Assembly (NCBI GenBank): GCA_945910005.1 | Contig: OX246737.1 | Coordinates: forward strand, 79,488,931-79,552,930 | Length of the DNA stretch: 64,000 bases | Direction: 5' to 3' | Source of the DNA: Isoperla grammatica | Taxonomy: Eukaryota; Arthropoda; Insecta; Plecoptera; Perlodidae | In this document: positions 10,356 to 20,737 of the stretch, one piece after another | Layout: each line of letters begins with the position of its first letter | Position numbering within the stretch: position 1 is the stretch's first letter | Program-made: the position numbers and the translations under genes | Notes under the pieces: model-generated | The model's input: the letters and a program-made list of their open reading frames with translations, nothing else | What the model was told of the DNA's origin: nothing | Database searches by the model: none

Positions 10356-11653
10356 TAGGGCTGTACGAGTACCCGAATTTTCGAGTACGAGTTGAGTTTA
10401 CGGTATGTTCGAGTTGAATCGAGTTCCCAGTATTTTTAACTCTAATTTCCGAGTCGTCGCTAAAATAGTTCGTCAATTTATCGACGCGAACCAATAGTCT
10501 TGTTATTTCTCCGTTAGATGGCAGCACACTCTAAAAGCCTGTGATACACAAGTCACTATCTAGATACTCATGCTGGTTGGTCAGCGGAAATTTGCAAAAT
10601 CCAATAGCTGGCCACTATTACGTGACGGGCAATACACGTGTTGATTGGTTGGATTGTGCTGGGAAGTTGAAACAATTTTGTCAACCGTGTATATCTGCAC
10701 AAATTCGGCTCATCGCTACTGTTTGTAACCCAGCCTAACCTACCATTGAATTTCACGCGATTGTTCCACATAAAGTATCTGTCCTTGGATTCAATAAAAC
10801 AATGATATACTTGGCCCAAGGCTACCTTACATATGCTGTCGTCACAGGCAAGACACTCCTAGCCAACCAGCAAACCGCTCGAGAAACACCCGCGAAACAC
10901 CGATCGCTAGAGATGCAAGAAAATGGTTTTATTTTTCTTCACTTTTCGTTTGAGAAATTGAGAATTATGGTGTTTTGTGGTGTTATTGTTTTTTTAATCG
11001 AAAATCATGTTTTTACATAAAATTATTGATAAAAACTAAAAAAGATTCCATTTTCTAAACTATTATATATGAATGGCCCTAAACGTATATACATAGTGAT
11101 GGGCGTCAAAGATTAGATTATACTGCAGAGAAGTAGGCCTAAGTGGTGATGATGCAGACTGCTTATTTTCGCTTTTTATCTCGTAATTCTTGTGACGATT
11201 TGAACGGAAGGGAATACAAAATTACGAATTACTGTTAATAATGGTGTTATTTTGCTAGAAAGTGGCAATTATGGTGTTATATTGCGATTAAACTCATTAT
11301 TCGTTTTATAAGCATTTTATGGTGTTATTTCGCGATTTGTATCTAAATCCCAGTGACGTATAACGTAAAGAAATGTTGAAACCAGCACTCTAGAGTGTTT
11401 TGTTACACTATTCGTTTTATCGCGCATTGCGAAAAACTTGCATCTCTACCGATCGCTGATTGGCTACGAACCCGTCGCCTGTGACAAAAGCATGTGTAAG
11501 ATAGTCTTGGGACAACTATATCAACCATCAAATTACTTTTTATTGTATTTCAAAAGTGAACTCGATTTGAACTAAAATTGAACTCGAAAACTGAACATTT
11601 TACTGAACTCGAACTTGACTCAAATTGAAAATCTCCATTTAAAAAAAGCCCTA
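10356..11653. mobile_element. hAT-like element, 1.3 kb, non-autonomous
   Basis: It begins TAGGGCTGTACGAGTACCCG and ends with the inverted AGCCCTA. Beyond this 7-bp match the subterminal regions are related but diverged, with repeated CGAGTT and GAACTCGA words at opposite ends. AAAAAC flanks both ends (10350-10355, 11654-11659). TAGGGCTG-type ends are common in hAT elements. No transposase frame was seen. A MULE-like element (10909-11447) is nested inside. Confidence 0.6.
10909..11447. mobile_element. Non-autonomous MULE-like DNA element, 539 bp
   Basis: It starts AGAGATGCAAG and ends CTTGCATCTCT, flanked by the exact 10-bp duplication ACCGATCGCT (10899-10908, 11448-11457). Its right end, read on the minus strand, matches the left end of the copy at 1034 (AGAGAT, then TTTCGCAATGCGCGATA), so the two are the same family in opposite orientation. 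It is inserted in the hAT-like element and is therefore younger than it. Confidence 0.82.
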
Positions 11654-11763
11654 AAAAACGGGTACTTCCCCTTTTTCTCTATGTGCGTGCATGCGTATGT
11701 TACTTTTATTCTTACTTATGCCTTTATATTTCACAAAAACTATTCAATTGTGTCCATAGGCCT

Positions 11764-12235
11764 ACAATACACTAGAAATTTTAATGCCAAGACTGTAATC
11801 TTTAAGACTGTGTGTTTTAATACCTCTTGTATACTTCATGTTTACATACAATACACTAGAAATTTTAATGCCAAGACTGTAATCTATAAGACTGTGTTTT
11901 AATACCTATTTTATAATTCATGTTACATACAATACACTAGAAACTTGAATGCCAAGACTGTAATCTAAAGACTGTTACTACCTATTTTTAAATTCATGTT
12001 TACATACAATACACTAGAAAGGTTAATGCCAACACTGTAATCTAACAGACTGTATGTTACTACCTATTTTATCATTCACGTTTACATACAAAACACCAGA
12101 AGGTTTAATGCCAACACTGAAATTTAAAAAGACTGTTGCTACCTATTTTATAATTCTTGTTTACGTGCAATAGGCCTACACTAGAAAGTTTATTGCCTAC
12201 CCTGTAAATTAAAAATATGTTTTTATAATTACTGT
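11764..12235. repeat. Diverged tandem repeat, about 80-85 bp units
   Basis: CAATACACTAGAAA followed by TTAATGCCAAGACTGTAATC recurs near 11764, 11849, 11930, 12006, 12088 and 12168 with increasing divergence. No coding capacity. Confidence 0.8.
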
Positions 12236-12394
12236 CTGCATAGAATTTAACTTATATGTAGTTGCATTTTCACTCCCTAGGGAGTGCTATGTAAAAGAAT
12301 TCAGTAAAAAAAATTGAATTTAATAAAGAATTGATTGATAATTTAACCTATTTGTATATCCTATCTTCTCTCCTTTTGTGACAGCCTAATAGCT

Positions 12395-12905
12395 GCCTTA
12401 TGATCAACATATGGCTGCTTATGGCTGCTTTGCTTATGGGCAACATATGGCTGCTTATGGCCAACATATGGCTGCTTTGCTTATGGCCAACATATGGCTG
12501 CTTATGGCCAACATATGGCTGCTTTGCTTATGGCCAACATATGGCTGCTTATGGCCAACACATGGCTGCTTTGCTTATGGCCAACATATGGCTGCATTGT
12601 GGCTGCCATATGGCTACCTTATTGTAACCTCGAGGCATTTATATTTGGCAATTACTTGGCTACATTGTGGATACCTCATGGCTACAAAACTCATGTGGCG
12701 ACCATGACCGCCACAATTGCCATTTCTTGACACAATGGCATACATATGGATATTACATGGCTTCACTTGGTCATCTAGTGGTTAACTGGATGTTGACCAC
12801 ATGGCTGTTAAATGGTGGACAGATGGCTACCGCTATGGCCATCACTTGGATACCTTGTGGACACCTTCTGATTTCTATTTGGGATGTTTCAACTTTAAAG
12901 TAGGT
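12395..12905. repeat. Right subterminal array with 47-bp tandem units
   Basis: GGCTGCTTTGCTTATGG recurs at 12423, 12470, 12517 and 12564, a 47-bp period built on CATATGGCTGCTTATGGCC. It then degenerates into TGGCTAC and TGGATACC words to about 12905. Read on the minus strand, the outer part resembles the left array near 3700 (GCCAAGT, GGTATCCAC, a CATCCC-type junction next to TACTT), so the two arrays are inverted partners near the ends of the TTAA element. Confidence 0.75.
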
Positions 12906-13287
12906 TTCCCCTAAATATTTAAATTCGTACACATGCATTGTGTACCTTTTCTCAGGACCCAATAGACCAATTGTCTTGAAGTTTTCAGGATATGTGTAAC
13001 TCAGTACAATACACAACCACTAGGCCTACTAAAATAAATTTAATAAGATGCTTCGTTTACATTCAAGCAAATTTAAAAGATAAAAAAATATTAAAAACAT
13101 TGTTTTTGTTATGATTTTTTTTTTAACCAGTTATAATAATTGCAGATAAATAATTCTACTAGGGGTCATGTAGGACATGTTCCTACATATGGTCGTAAAA
13201 TGTCAGGCCCAACAGTTTGTCTAAAAAAAGGAAGCCTACATGAAGTCAGCTAAATTAGCATTGTAGGTATATGGCAATGATCTCCCC

Positions 13288-13719
13288 TTAATATATGTAA
13301 TTGTAATGTAATTGTTAAACTGTAAACTTTGATCTTAATGTTATTTCAGAAATTCTTTCCATAAACCCAAATAAAACAGGTACACAAATGTGTGCATAAG
13401 GGTCATATCAAACACCATGTATATACCATTCATATCGTGTTCTGTTTGTGTGTGGAAATAAAGCATTCATTCTAGCATGTCTATATTTAAAATTAAATTA
13501 ATAATACTGTATTAATCTATTGGGAGAATAGATAGCATTGCTAAGCAATCTCCTTTCAGTGACATTGATGATTTAATTATAAAACAACAATTAACAATGA
13601 CAGTGTAACAGTAAAACTCCTCATAACATTTCATTTTCTGGCCACCAGAATGCATCTAGTATATTATGAGTGGTAAATGGCCTTAAATTTATGTAGTTGT
13701 GCTATTTTTGTATTTACAG
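13288..13719. other. Host intron resuming after the TTAA element
   Basis: The first 68 or so bases are a diverged direct copy of 2786-2853. The rest is non-coding up to acceptor TATTTACAG. Confidence 0.5.
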
Positions 13720-13920
13720 CCACCTATCGACAATGGCTCATAAAAAAAGGTACTTCCTCCTGTGTGCTGGAGAAGACCGTCAACGAGGCCTTCGAGCATT
13801 TGTCACAAAATTGCCGACCTGAACCGAAAACCTCTCACAACTGAAGAACGACGAGCCAAAAAACTTTTGGCTAGAAACAAGATTAATGCTGTCATAGGGA
13901 ACATCGATGAAAGTCAATAG
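13720..13920 (+). CDS. Terminal exon of the host BEN gene, frame-disrupted
   Basis: After acceptor TATTTACAG the exon completes the phase-1 codon from the exon ending at 2525 to alanine and continues TYRQWLIKKG, VLEKTVNEAFEHLSQ, the expected C-terminal helices of a BEN domain. At the A run 13807-13810 the coding-like signal moves to another frame (KIADLNRKPLTTEERRAKKL) that stays open to TAG at 13918-13920. As written, the original frame stops at TGA 13842-13844. The pattern fits two missing A bases, either a real deletion or a homopolymer error in the assembly. The product truncates by about 25 residues if the sequence is correct. Confidence 0.7.
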
Positions 13921-14149
13921 GAACTGCCTAAGAGTTTATCCCCCACAGTTTTGTTGACAATGTTTTATTTCTTGTAACATGCTTATGCTGGAGCACCACT
14001 TACTTTTATACTTAGGGCCTATACTATTTATTACTATTATCAGACATTATTTTTTTATCTAAGATGTTCCTCTATTAATGATGCAAACACATTTTTATTC
14101 ATTTACAATTTCAATGCTTATAAATATCATTGACCATAATAACTTCTTT

Positions 14150-14350
14150 AGGTGGCTCGTTGGTCCAGTGGTTAGCATCCCTGCTTCCAATGCAGAAGGT
14201 CCCGGGTTCAAATCCCGCTTCAGGCAGAAGTTTTTTAACTTCTAATCTGGATTCAATTCTATTACTTCTTGGCTTAGATATAAGTAAACGGTGACTTTGG
14301 AGCCGTCCTAGCAACGAAGCACTCAATAAATTCAAAGTTGTTCTGAATCG
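14150..14350 (+). repeat. tRNA-derived SINE-like repeat
   Basis: TGGTCCAGTGGTTAGCATCC matches a polymerase III A box and GGTTCAAATCC a B box, at tRNA-like spacing, with a CTGCTTCCAATGCAG anticodon arm between. The acceptor stem does not pair properly, so this is not a functional tRNA. A non-tRNA tail follows. On the minus strand the B box gives the GFEPGTFC-like peptide seen in many tRNA-SINE shadows. Confidence 0.55.
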
Positions 14351-14905
14351 GCCTTGTTGATTCTGGCATTTGTCCGCAGGTGTTCGCACTGTCCAATCAC
14401 TGATTCATATGTTTCGTATTTGAAATATCGATCTTGGATTGGTTATCGCTCACTCGTCGATGGTGTTCGAAGCCTACAGGGTTGGTTCAGTCACTTTCAA
14501 TTAAAGTCCCCCACTGCAAATCAGTTTAGTTACTGAGTGGGTAGACTCTAAATGTGAATTTAGTTTTATTTATTTATTTAACTTGGCCTTGATTTTCTTG
14601 CAAACTCTTATCTTCATGAAGTAATAGGGATACACCTAGTTTTGTTAACATTTAGTTTGTTTAGCCTTAGCCAAAAACCAATTTGTAGTATTTTCTCTGT
14701 CGTATCGTGCAGTGTATGTAGCCTACATAGGCCTAGCCCTATGTTTATATATAAATACATAAATCTAAATACCACTCCCATGCTTACAAATTTGATGTTA
14801 CATTACTCAAACACCATTAAGTCCAATGTTGATGTCTGTGCATTTTCAATTTCATTAATTTCTGTGGATTTTGGGACTTAACATCGATACCCACTCGCCT
14901 ACCCT
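14351..14905. other. No gene recognised
   Basis: Mixed non-coding sequence with two short open frames lacking any domain. Confidence 0.4.
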
Positions 14906-14906
14906 A

Positions 14907-15064
14907 AGCCAGCGCCACACGGGAAACATTTCTTGGAAATGTTTCGGAAATGTTTCCCGTGTGGCGGCTACTTGGAAACTTGCATTACACACCATGTTAA
15001 TGTAATGCAACCAGAAATGTTTTCAGAAAAAATTTCCGAGAAATGTTTCCCGTGTGCTCCTGGC
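14907..15064. mobile_element. Small inverted-repeat element (MITE-like)
   Basis: The left end CAGCGCCACACGGGAAACAT and the inverted right end (ATGTTTCCCGTGTGCTCCTG) match over most of their length, and a further inverted copy of the motif lies inside (GTTTCCCGTGTGGCG at about 14953). CAG-starting ends suggest hAT, but I found no target duplication. Confidence 0.5.
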
Positions 15065-15099
15065 ATTAGTGTACACATCAAAATTCACATTAATTTAAA

Positions 15100-16280
15100 A
15101 TTACGAATGGTTTCCATTTGTAACGACTGGAATTCCGGTTGGTTACAGTTGGTTCCAATTGATTAATATGATGAAATGAAATGAAAATACTACAAAATAC
15201 GGACGTTTCCTATTGATTACAATTTACCATTGGTTCCCATTTGTTACGGCAGATTCCCACTGGTTACTATTTGTTACGGCAGATTCCCATTGGTTACGGT
15301 TGGTTCCCATTCGTTACGGGTGAGCATTGATTCCCACTGGTTACTATTTGTTACAGCAGATTCCCCTTGGTAACGGTTGCTTCCCATTTGTAACGGTACA
15401 CGTTCCAGCTTGTTACGGTTGGTTCCCATTCGTTACGGGTGAGCATTGATTCCCACTGGTTACTATTTGTTACAGCAGATTCCCCTTGGTAACGGTTGCT
15501 TCCCATTTGTAACGGTACACGTTCCAGCTTGTTACGGTTGGTTCCCATTCGTTACGGGTGAGCATTGATTCCCACTGGTTACTATTTGTTACAGCAGATT
15601 CCCCTTGGTAACGGTTGCTTCCCATTTGTAACGGTACACGTTCCAGCTTGTTACGGTTGGTTCCCATTCGTTACGGGTGAGCATTGATTCCCACTGGTTA
15701 CTATTTGTTACAGCAGATTCCCCTTGGTAACGGTTGCTTCCCATTTGTAACGGTACACGTTCCAGCTTGTTACGGTTGGTTCCCATTCGTTACGGGTGAG
15801 CATTGATTCCCACTGGTTACTATTTGTTACGGCTTATTCCCATTGGTTACGGTTGCTTCCAATTTGTTACGGTTGGTTCCCATTCGTTACGGGTGGGCAT
15901 TGATTTCCACTGGTTACTATTTGTTACGTCAGATTCCCATTCGTTACGGTTGGTTCCCGTTTGTTACGGTTGGGCATTGATTACAAGTGGTTACTATTTG
16001 TTACGGCACATTCCCATTGGTTACGGTTGGTTCCCATTTGTTACGGTTGGGCATTGATTCCCACTGGTAACTATTTGTTACAGCAGATTCCCATTGGTTA
16101 CGGTTGCTTCCCATTTGTTACGGTTGGGCATTGATTACAATTGGTTCCCATTTGTTACGGCTAGAATGCTCATTGTTAACGGCTGGTTCCCATTCGTTAC
16201 ATATGAAAGATTCCCATTGATTACTATTGGTTACAGTGGGTAGTTCTGGTTGGTAACATCTTGTTCCCATTTGTTACATA
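15100..16280. repeat. Minisatellite block with a 119-bp unit
   Basis: The block is built from 20-25-bp words of the type TTCCCATTNGTTACGGTTGG. Between about 15310 and 15830 these are organised in exact 119-bp units (matching positions 15351, 15470, 15589). Flanking parts are more diverged. The identical short minus-strand open frames in each unit are by-products. Confidence 0.88.
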
Positions 16281-17709
16281 GGTATGAGGTATGAGTGAAA
16301 ATACGTCTGAATACAGTTGATTCCAATTATTTACAAATTACCATTGATTACTATTAATTCCCTTTTATTACAAGTTACATTTGGGTTACGCCAAATGTGC
16401 CATAAAACGCCTGTTTACGATTGACTGTTACCGGTTGGTTCCGATTGAAAACATATTTTTCCATTTATAAAAGAACTTAATGTAATCAATGGGATTTAAT
16501 GGTAATGTCAACCGTAACTTGCAGCCGTAACCCATGGGAATTTTAAGCAGGGTTGGACACGACTCCTTGCACATTGGAAGGAGACGACACACTACTGAGA
16601 GGTCCAGATACGGCCAGTGAGAAAAATGTATAGGCCTACTCATTTGTGAAAGTAAGCAATCGTAATAAATGTATGATGGCTTGGCGAGAATAATGCTATC
16701 GTGAAAAGGTTTCGAACTAACAAGGATCGAGCGAACATAATCGAGAGTAGTTTTGTGTGCGTGTTTATTTATACGGGAGTGAGTTATTTATATCGGCATC
16801 AAGAAAACGCAATGTAATAGTTCTGTTGTGGCAATATTACTGATATCTGAAGAAGATTATAAGTTGTCCCCAACACGGCAACCATAAACAAAGTGCGAGG
16901 ATTTGAAATATAAGTGTTTAGTTAAGAACAGAGGCAGTATTCATTGATAACCCTGTCAATAACTCAGAGCGGAGCCCTGAATGCGAGCACTTGACTCGTG
17001 CGCTGGGCGATTCTTGTATCCACATGACGTCACGAGCGGGCCGGCTGCCGCGAGCATCTGCGCAATGTCATACCTAGACCACACAGTAATATTATTGTAT
17101 CATGCGCTCAACCCTTATCTTCCCAAAATGCTTGTAGTCTCAAGTCTACGTCAAAAACTGTTCGAGTTTTGGTACCATACGTACACGGATGTAAAGCGCA
17201 TCAGTTAGCTCGCGTCGCAGTCCAGCCGTAACTATTTTACGAGTCTAGACAGGTAATTTGCGCAGAGAAATTGTCTCCTTGTGTCCTAGCGTCGCTCAAC
17301 AGTAGTTGAGAATGCAAATGTACAGATTCAATCCAAGTATTGGAGGGAAACATAACACAAAGTGAGCAGAGCGGCAGCATCGCCGGCCGTGACCTTGCTC
17401 TAACAAGAGTCTCCGCTCGACTGAAACCAGAACGCTGAACGAAGCGCGCGGAGGTCGGTCGGAGTTGTGGTAGTGGGGGGGAGGAGGAGGGGTAAACTTC
17501 ATACGTCACACATACACATTTACAAGTAATTCGTAGCAAAAGTGTTTTTTCAAGGGGCGTAGATTCACCTTAAATAAATTAAAAACCTTCAAATTGATTT
17601 TTCAGTGGATTTCCTCATAATTTCATTCAATCGTGCTCTTCTCCATAGACTCTAATTCATAAACGATTAAGCTTATCCGTATAAAGAAAGTTGTATAATG
17701 TATACAGGG
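16281..17709. other. No gene recognised; locally GC-rich
   Basis: AT-rich to about 16.9 kb, then higher GC with scattered CG dinucleotides to 17.5 kb, including a purine-rich GGGGGGGAGGAGGAGGGG stretch. Open frames of 60-100 codons on either strand overlap one another and show no domain. A promoter is possible but unsupported. Confidence 0.35.
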
Positions 17710-17926
17710 TGTTTGTGTATCAAACTCTCGTATTTTTACATGTCTAAGGTGGCGGTGTTTTGGTTGCTAACAGATGTTATTCTTAGTGTTTTGTTGTAAT
17801 AAATTAAGTTTTCAAGATGCCTAGACGTGTGTTTTTTTCTTTCTTTTAAATTAAAGTAATTTTAGTGAGTAGTAATACTCTGGTCCTCCGGTCTATTCTA
17901 AATGCAAACCTCCGCGGGACCGAACA
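17710..17926 (+). repeat. 5' LTR, 217 bp
   Basis: Starts TGTTTGTG, ends CCGAACA. Identical to the copy at 21191. A TGGTCACTCCGGG sequence three bases downstream is a candidate tRNA primer-binding site. Confidence 0.93.
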
Positions 17927-18247
17927 TTTTGGTCACTCCGGGCCGGATCAGTGAAGGTATTTAAGTAAATATTTGTGAGGTGCGAACACTCGACTCAACT
18001 CGGTTCGAGCGCACCATGGCAGTCGGGTTCGTGCAACAACAGCCTACAAGCTCATAACGTCACGCGCGGGACGCCATCTTGATCCAGTTCAGCTTCTGGC
18101 CGCTGCGCGCAGGACGCACTCCACCACCCGCGGGAGCTACGTCATCTCTTCGACAGCCAGCCCTCTGCACTACATTGTGTTTCAGATCAGGTCAGGTGTC
18201 ACTTCTTTCTCTATTCCTTTGCTTCTCTTGGCATTTCATAATTTACA

Positions 18248-20737
18248 ATGGACGTAGAGCATAGAAAATTGTTAATTAAAAAGAGAGGACTTGCGAAGAG
18301 CGCAGTCTCCCGTATCACCACGTATGTTGACAAGTTTGAGACGGGTTCGGATACGAATTTAATTCGTTCACGACTTGACCAGCTCTTGAAGGTATGGGAC
18401 GAGTATAATGAGGTACAGCACGGGCTAGAAATCAACGATGAAGATGATCACACCGCTGATCGAGAGTCTTTCGAAGAGGCTTACCATGCTGTCCATGCAA
18501 GGATGACTACGATCCTGGAACCTGCCATGCTTTCCGCTATGCCACAACGTACCGGCAATTCATGTTGCAGTCATGCTTCGGCATCAGACCAAAGCATGCA
18601 CATTAAGCTGCCGACTATAAACTTGCCTACTTTCAGTGGCGATTATAGCCAGTGGATCCATTTCAAAGAGGTGTTTATAAGTCTGGTTATTGATAACGCT
18701 GGCTTATCAAGGGTCCAGAAGTTACATTACCTGCTTTCCTCCTTGTCAGGTGAGGCTCATGCCCTCATAAAATCTATGCCGGTGTGTGAGGCTAATTTTA
18801 AAGTAGCGTGGGACATGTTGGTCGATCGGTATCACAATGAACGTCTCATCGCCAGCCGACACGTTAAGGAACTCCTTAACCTACCAATGGCAACCAAGGA
18901 GTCGGCTAGTGAGTTAAGGTTACTCATTAACCAGCTTAAGAGCAACTTGAACGCGGTACAAGCCTTAGATCTTCGGACGCCATTACACGAGATCCTGTTG
19001 TGCCAACTCTTGCTAGACAAATTGGACATCTCTTCCCGGCAACAGTGGGAGTCACGATATACAAACCGAGAGCTGCCTAGCTTGGAATCTCTATGTTCCT
19101 TTGTGGAACAAAGATGCCAATCACTGGAGGTTTGCAACGAAACAAAGCCAAGTGGGAGTACCCAGGCGATCCACAAGGAACATAAACAAACACGGTCCAG
19201 TTTCGTCCCTACCATGGCGCCAACATGTCGCTACTGTAAGGGGACAAGTCACCCCATTTATAGATGCGCTGAGTTTGTCAACCTTGACGTTACACAGCGT
19301 TTTAAATTTGTAAATCGGCAGAACTTGTGTCACAACTGTCTCAAGGACGGACACCATAGTGGATGGTGCCAAACCACAAGCTGCAGAAGATGTTCTCAAA
19401 GACATCACACACTCCTGCACTTTGGATGTCAGCTGGAAACGGGAACGGCCGATTCTCGACAAACCTCATCGACGGACGCCGAAATTGGGTCAACAGCTAA
19501 ATCTCAAGGTCAGGTGACAAACAGTTATTGTTCCCTGAAGGTGCAGCCACACGTGCAGGTGCTACTGTCCACTGTCCTCGTAAAGGTTCGGGACAACCGT
19601 GGCCAACTACACACCTGTAGAGCGCTTCTCGACTCAGCGTCACAATCCCACTTTGTATCCGAGTCGTTGGCCCAGCGCCTGCGCTTGAAAAAGCACCACA
19701 ATCAGTTTCCCATTCATGGCATCAACGATTCTACATCTGAAACTAAGTACTGTGTCACTCTTGAGGTCCAATCTACGGTTGGTGAATACAACGCTGCAAT
19801 TAGTTGTTCGGTACTGCCTCGAATTACAGGCAAAACACCGGCAACACAGATCAATCCTGATACGTGGGGTCTACCATCAGACGTCACCCTTGCGGACCCG
19901 ACTTTCAACCAACCAGGCAAGATTGACATTCTCATTGGAGCTGAGATCTTCTTTGACTTACTGCTCCCTCAGCAACGATCGAGACCAGGAAACTACCCTG
20001 TGCTACAAAACACTAAATTAGGATGGATCCTATCTGGCCGCATCCAGAAAGCGCAGGATGAAGAATCCACACCACGCCCAGCACCGCGCACATTCTTCTT
20101 ACGTTGCGACGATTTGCTTCAACGCTTCTCTGGAGACAGAGATACACCTACTGTCTCCAGAGATACACCTACTGTCTCCAGAGATACACCTACTGTCTCC
20201 AGAGATACACCTACTGTCTCCAGAGATACACCTTCTGTCTCCAGAGATACACCTACTGTCTCCAGAGATACACCTACTGTCTCCAGAGATACACCTACTG
20301 TCTCCAGAGATACACCTACTGTCTCCAGAGATACACCTTCTGTCTCCAGAGATACTCCTACTGTCTCCAGAGATACACCTACTGTCTCCAGAGATACACC
20401 TACTGTCTCCAGAGATACACCTACTGTCTCCAGAGAAACACTTACTGTCTCCAGAGATACACCTACTGTCTCCAGAGATACACCTACTGTCTCCAGAGAT
20501 ACACCTACTGTCTCCAGAGATACACCTACTGTCTCCAGAGATACACCTACTGTCTCCAGAGATACACCCACTGTCTCCGAACGGAACACAAGAGGAAACA
20601 AAAAAAAAGAGCACAGCACAGCACAGCACAGCACAGCACAGCACAGCACAGCACAGCACAGCACAGCACAGCACAGCACAGCACAGCACAGCACAGCACA
20701 GCACAGCGACCATCTAGGCGTCTCAACGACCATCTAG
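18248..20737 (+). CDS. Gag-protease polyprotein of the BEL/Pao-like element, fused to a 21-bp repeat
   Basis: An 829-residue frame. Residues about 110-290 resemble the DUF1759 gag region (PTFSGDYSQW, HYLLSSLSGEA, WDMLVDRYHN). A cysteine cluster CRYCKGTSHPIYRC is at 327-340 and a CCHC zinc knuckle (CHNCLKDGHHSGWC) at 361-374 for RNA binding. A DUF1758-type aspartic protease follows, with LLDSAS (catalytic Asp 462), LIGAEIF and LGWILSGRI. At residue 631, where reverse transcriptase would begin in this family, the frame enters 21 copies of RDTPTVS, then an AGCAC repeat, and stops in a third repeat. ATG at 18248 is the first in frame after the leader. Role: capsid formation and maturation of the element. 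Confidence 0.88.
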   Translation: MDVEHRKLLIKKRGLAKSAVSRITTYVDKFETGSDTNLIRSRLDQLLKVWDEYNEVQHGLEINDEDDHTADRESFEEAYHAVHARMTTILEPAMLSAMPQRTGNSCCSHASASDQSMHIKLPTINLPTFSGDYSQWIHFKEVFISLVIDNAGLSRVQKLHYLLSSLSGEAHALIKSMPVCEANFKVAWDMLVDRYHNERLIASRHVKELLNLPMATKESASELRLLINQLKSNLNAVQALDLRTPLHEILLCQLLLDKLDISSRQQWESRYTNRELPSLESLCSFVEQRCQSLEVCNETKPSGSTQAIHKEHKQTRSSFVPTMAPTCRYCKGTSHPIYRCAEFVNLDVTQRFKFVNRQNLCHNCLKDGHHSGWCQTTSCRRCSQRHHTLLHFGCQLETGTADSRQTSSTDAEIGSTAKSQGQVTNSYCSLKVQPHVQVLLSTVLVKVRDNRGQLHTCRALLDSASQSHFVSESLAQRLRLKKHHNQFPIHGINDSTSETKYCVTLEVQSTVGEYNAAISCSVLPRITGKTPATQINPDTWGLPSDVTLADPTFNQPGKIDILIGAEIFFDLLLPQQRSRPGNYPVLQNTKLGWILSGRIQKAQDEESTPRPAPRTFFLRCDDLLQRFSGDRDTPTVSRDTPTVSRDTPTVSRDTPTVSRDTPSVSRDTPTVSRDTPTVSRDTPTVSRDTPTVSRDTPSVSRDTPTVSRDTPTVSRDTPTVSRDTPTVSRETLTVSRDTPTVSRDTPTVSRDTPTVSRDTPTVSRDTPTVSRDTPTVSERNTRGNKKKEHSTAQHSTAQHSTAQHSTAQHSTAQHSTAQHSDHLGVSTTI
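20138..20578 (+). repeat. 21-bp minisatellite, 21 copies, coding RDTPTVS
   Basis: The unit AGAGATACACCTACTGTCTCC repeats 21 times with only a few substitutions (units 5, 10 and 15 differ at the protein level). Because 21 is a multiple of three, all frames stay open and give false long frames on both strands. Confidence 0.95.
20610..20706 (+). repeat. (AGCAC)n 5-bp repeat
   Basis: About 19 perfect AGCAC units follow an A-rich link. Confidence 0.93.

Larger units (their letters stand above)
2858..13287. mobile_element. 10.4-kb TTAA-bounded DNA element carrying a BEN-type gene
   Basis: The segment starts GGGGAGATC and ends with the inverted GATCTCCCC, and TTAA lies immediately outside each end (2854-2857, 13288-13291). 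A TTAA target duplication is the hallmark of piggyBac and Kolobok elements. Inside the ends, arrays rich in GCCA and TGGC motifs (about 3700-4400 and 12400-12905) are inverted relative to each other, like the subterminal repeats of DNA transposons. It lies in the intron between two phase-compatible BEN exons of another gene. It contains the exons at 7625 and 8610 plus nested elements at 6177, 10356 and 10909. No transposase was recognised, so it may be non-autonomous. The inverted match is short, which limits certainty. Confidence 0.6.

Noticed and set aside
14150..14222. Functional tRNA gene
   Set aside because: A and B boxes are present, but acceptor and T stems mispair and a SINE-like tail follows.
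15351..15786. Three identical 65-residue minus-strand proteins
   Set aside because: Spaced exactly 119 bp, the minisatellite period; no domain.
16981..17539. Small genes in the GC-rich stretch before the LTR element
   Set aside because: Overlapping frames on both strands with no domain, and no convincing splice-bounded exon.
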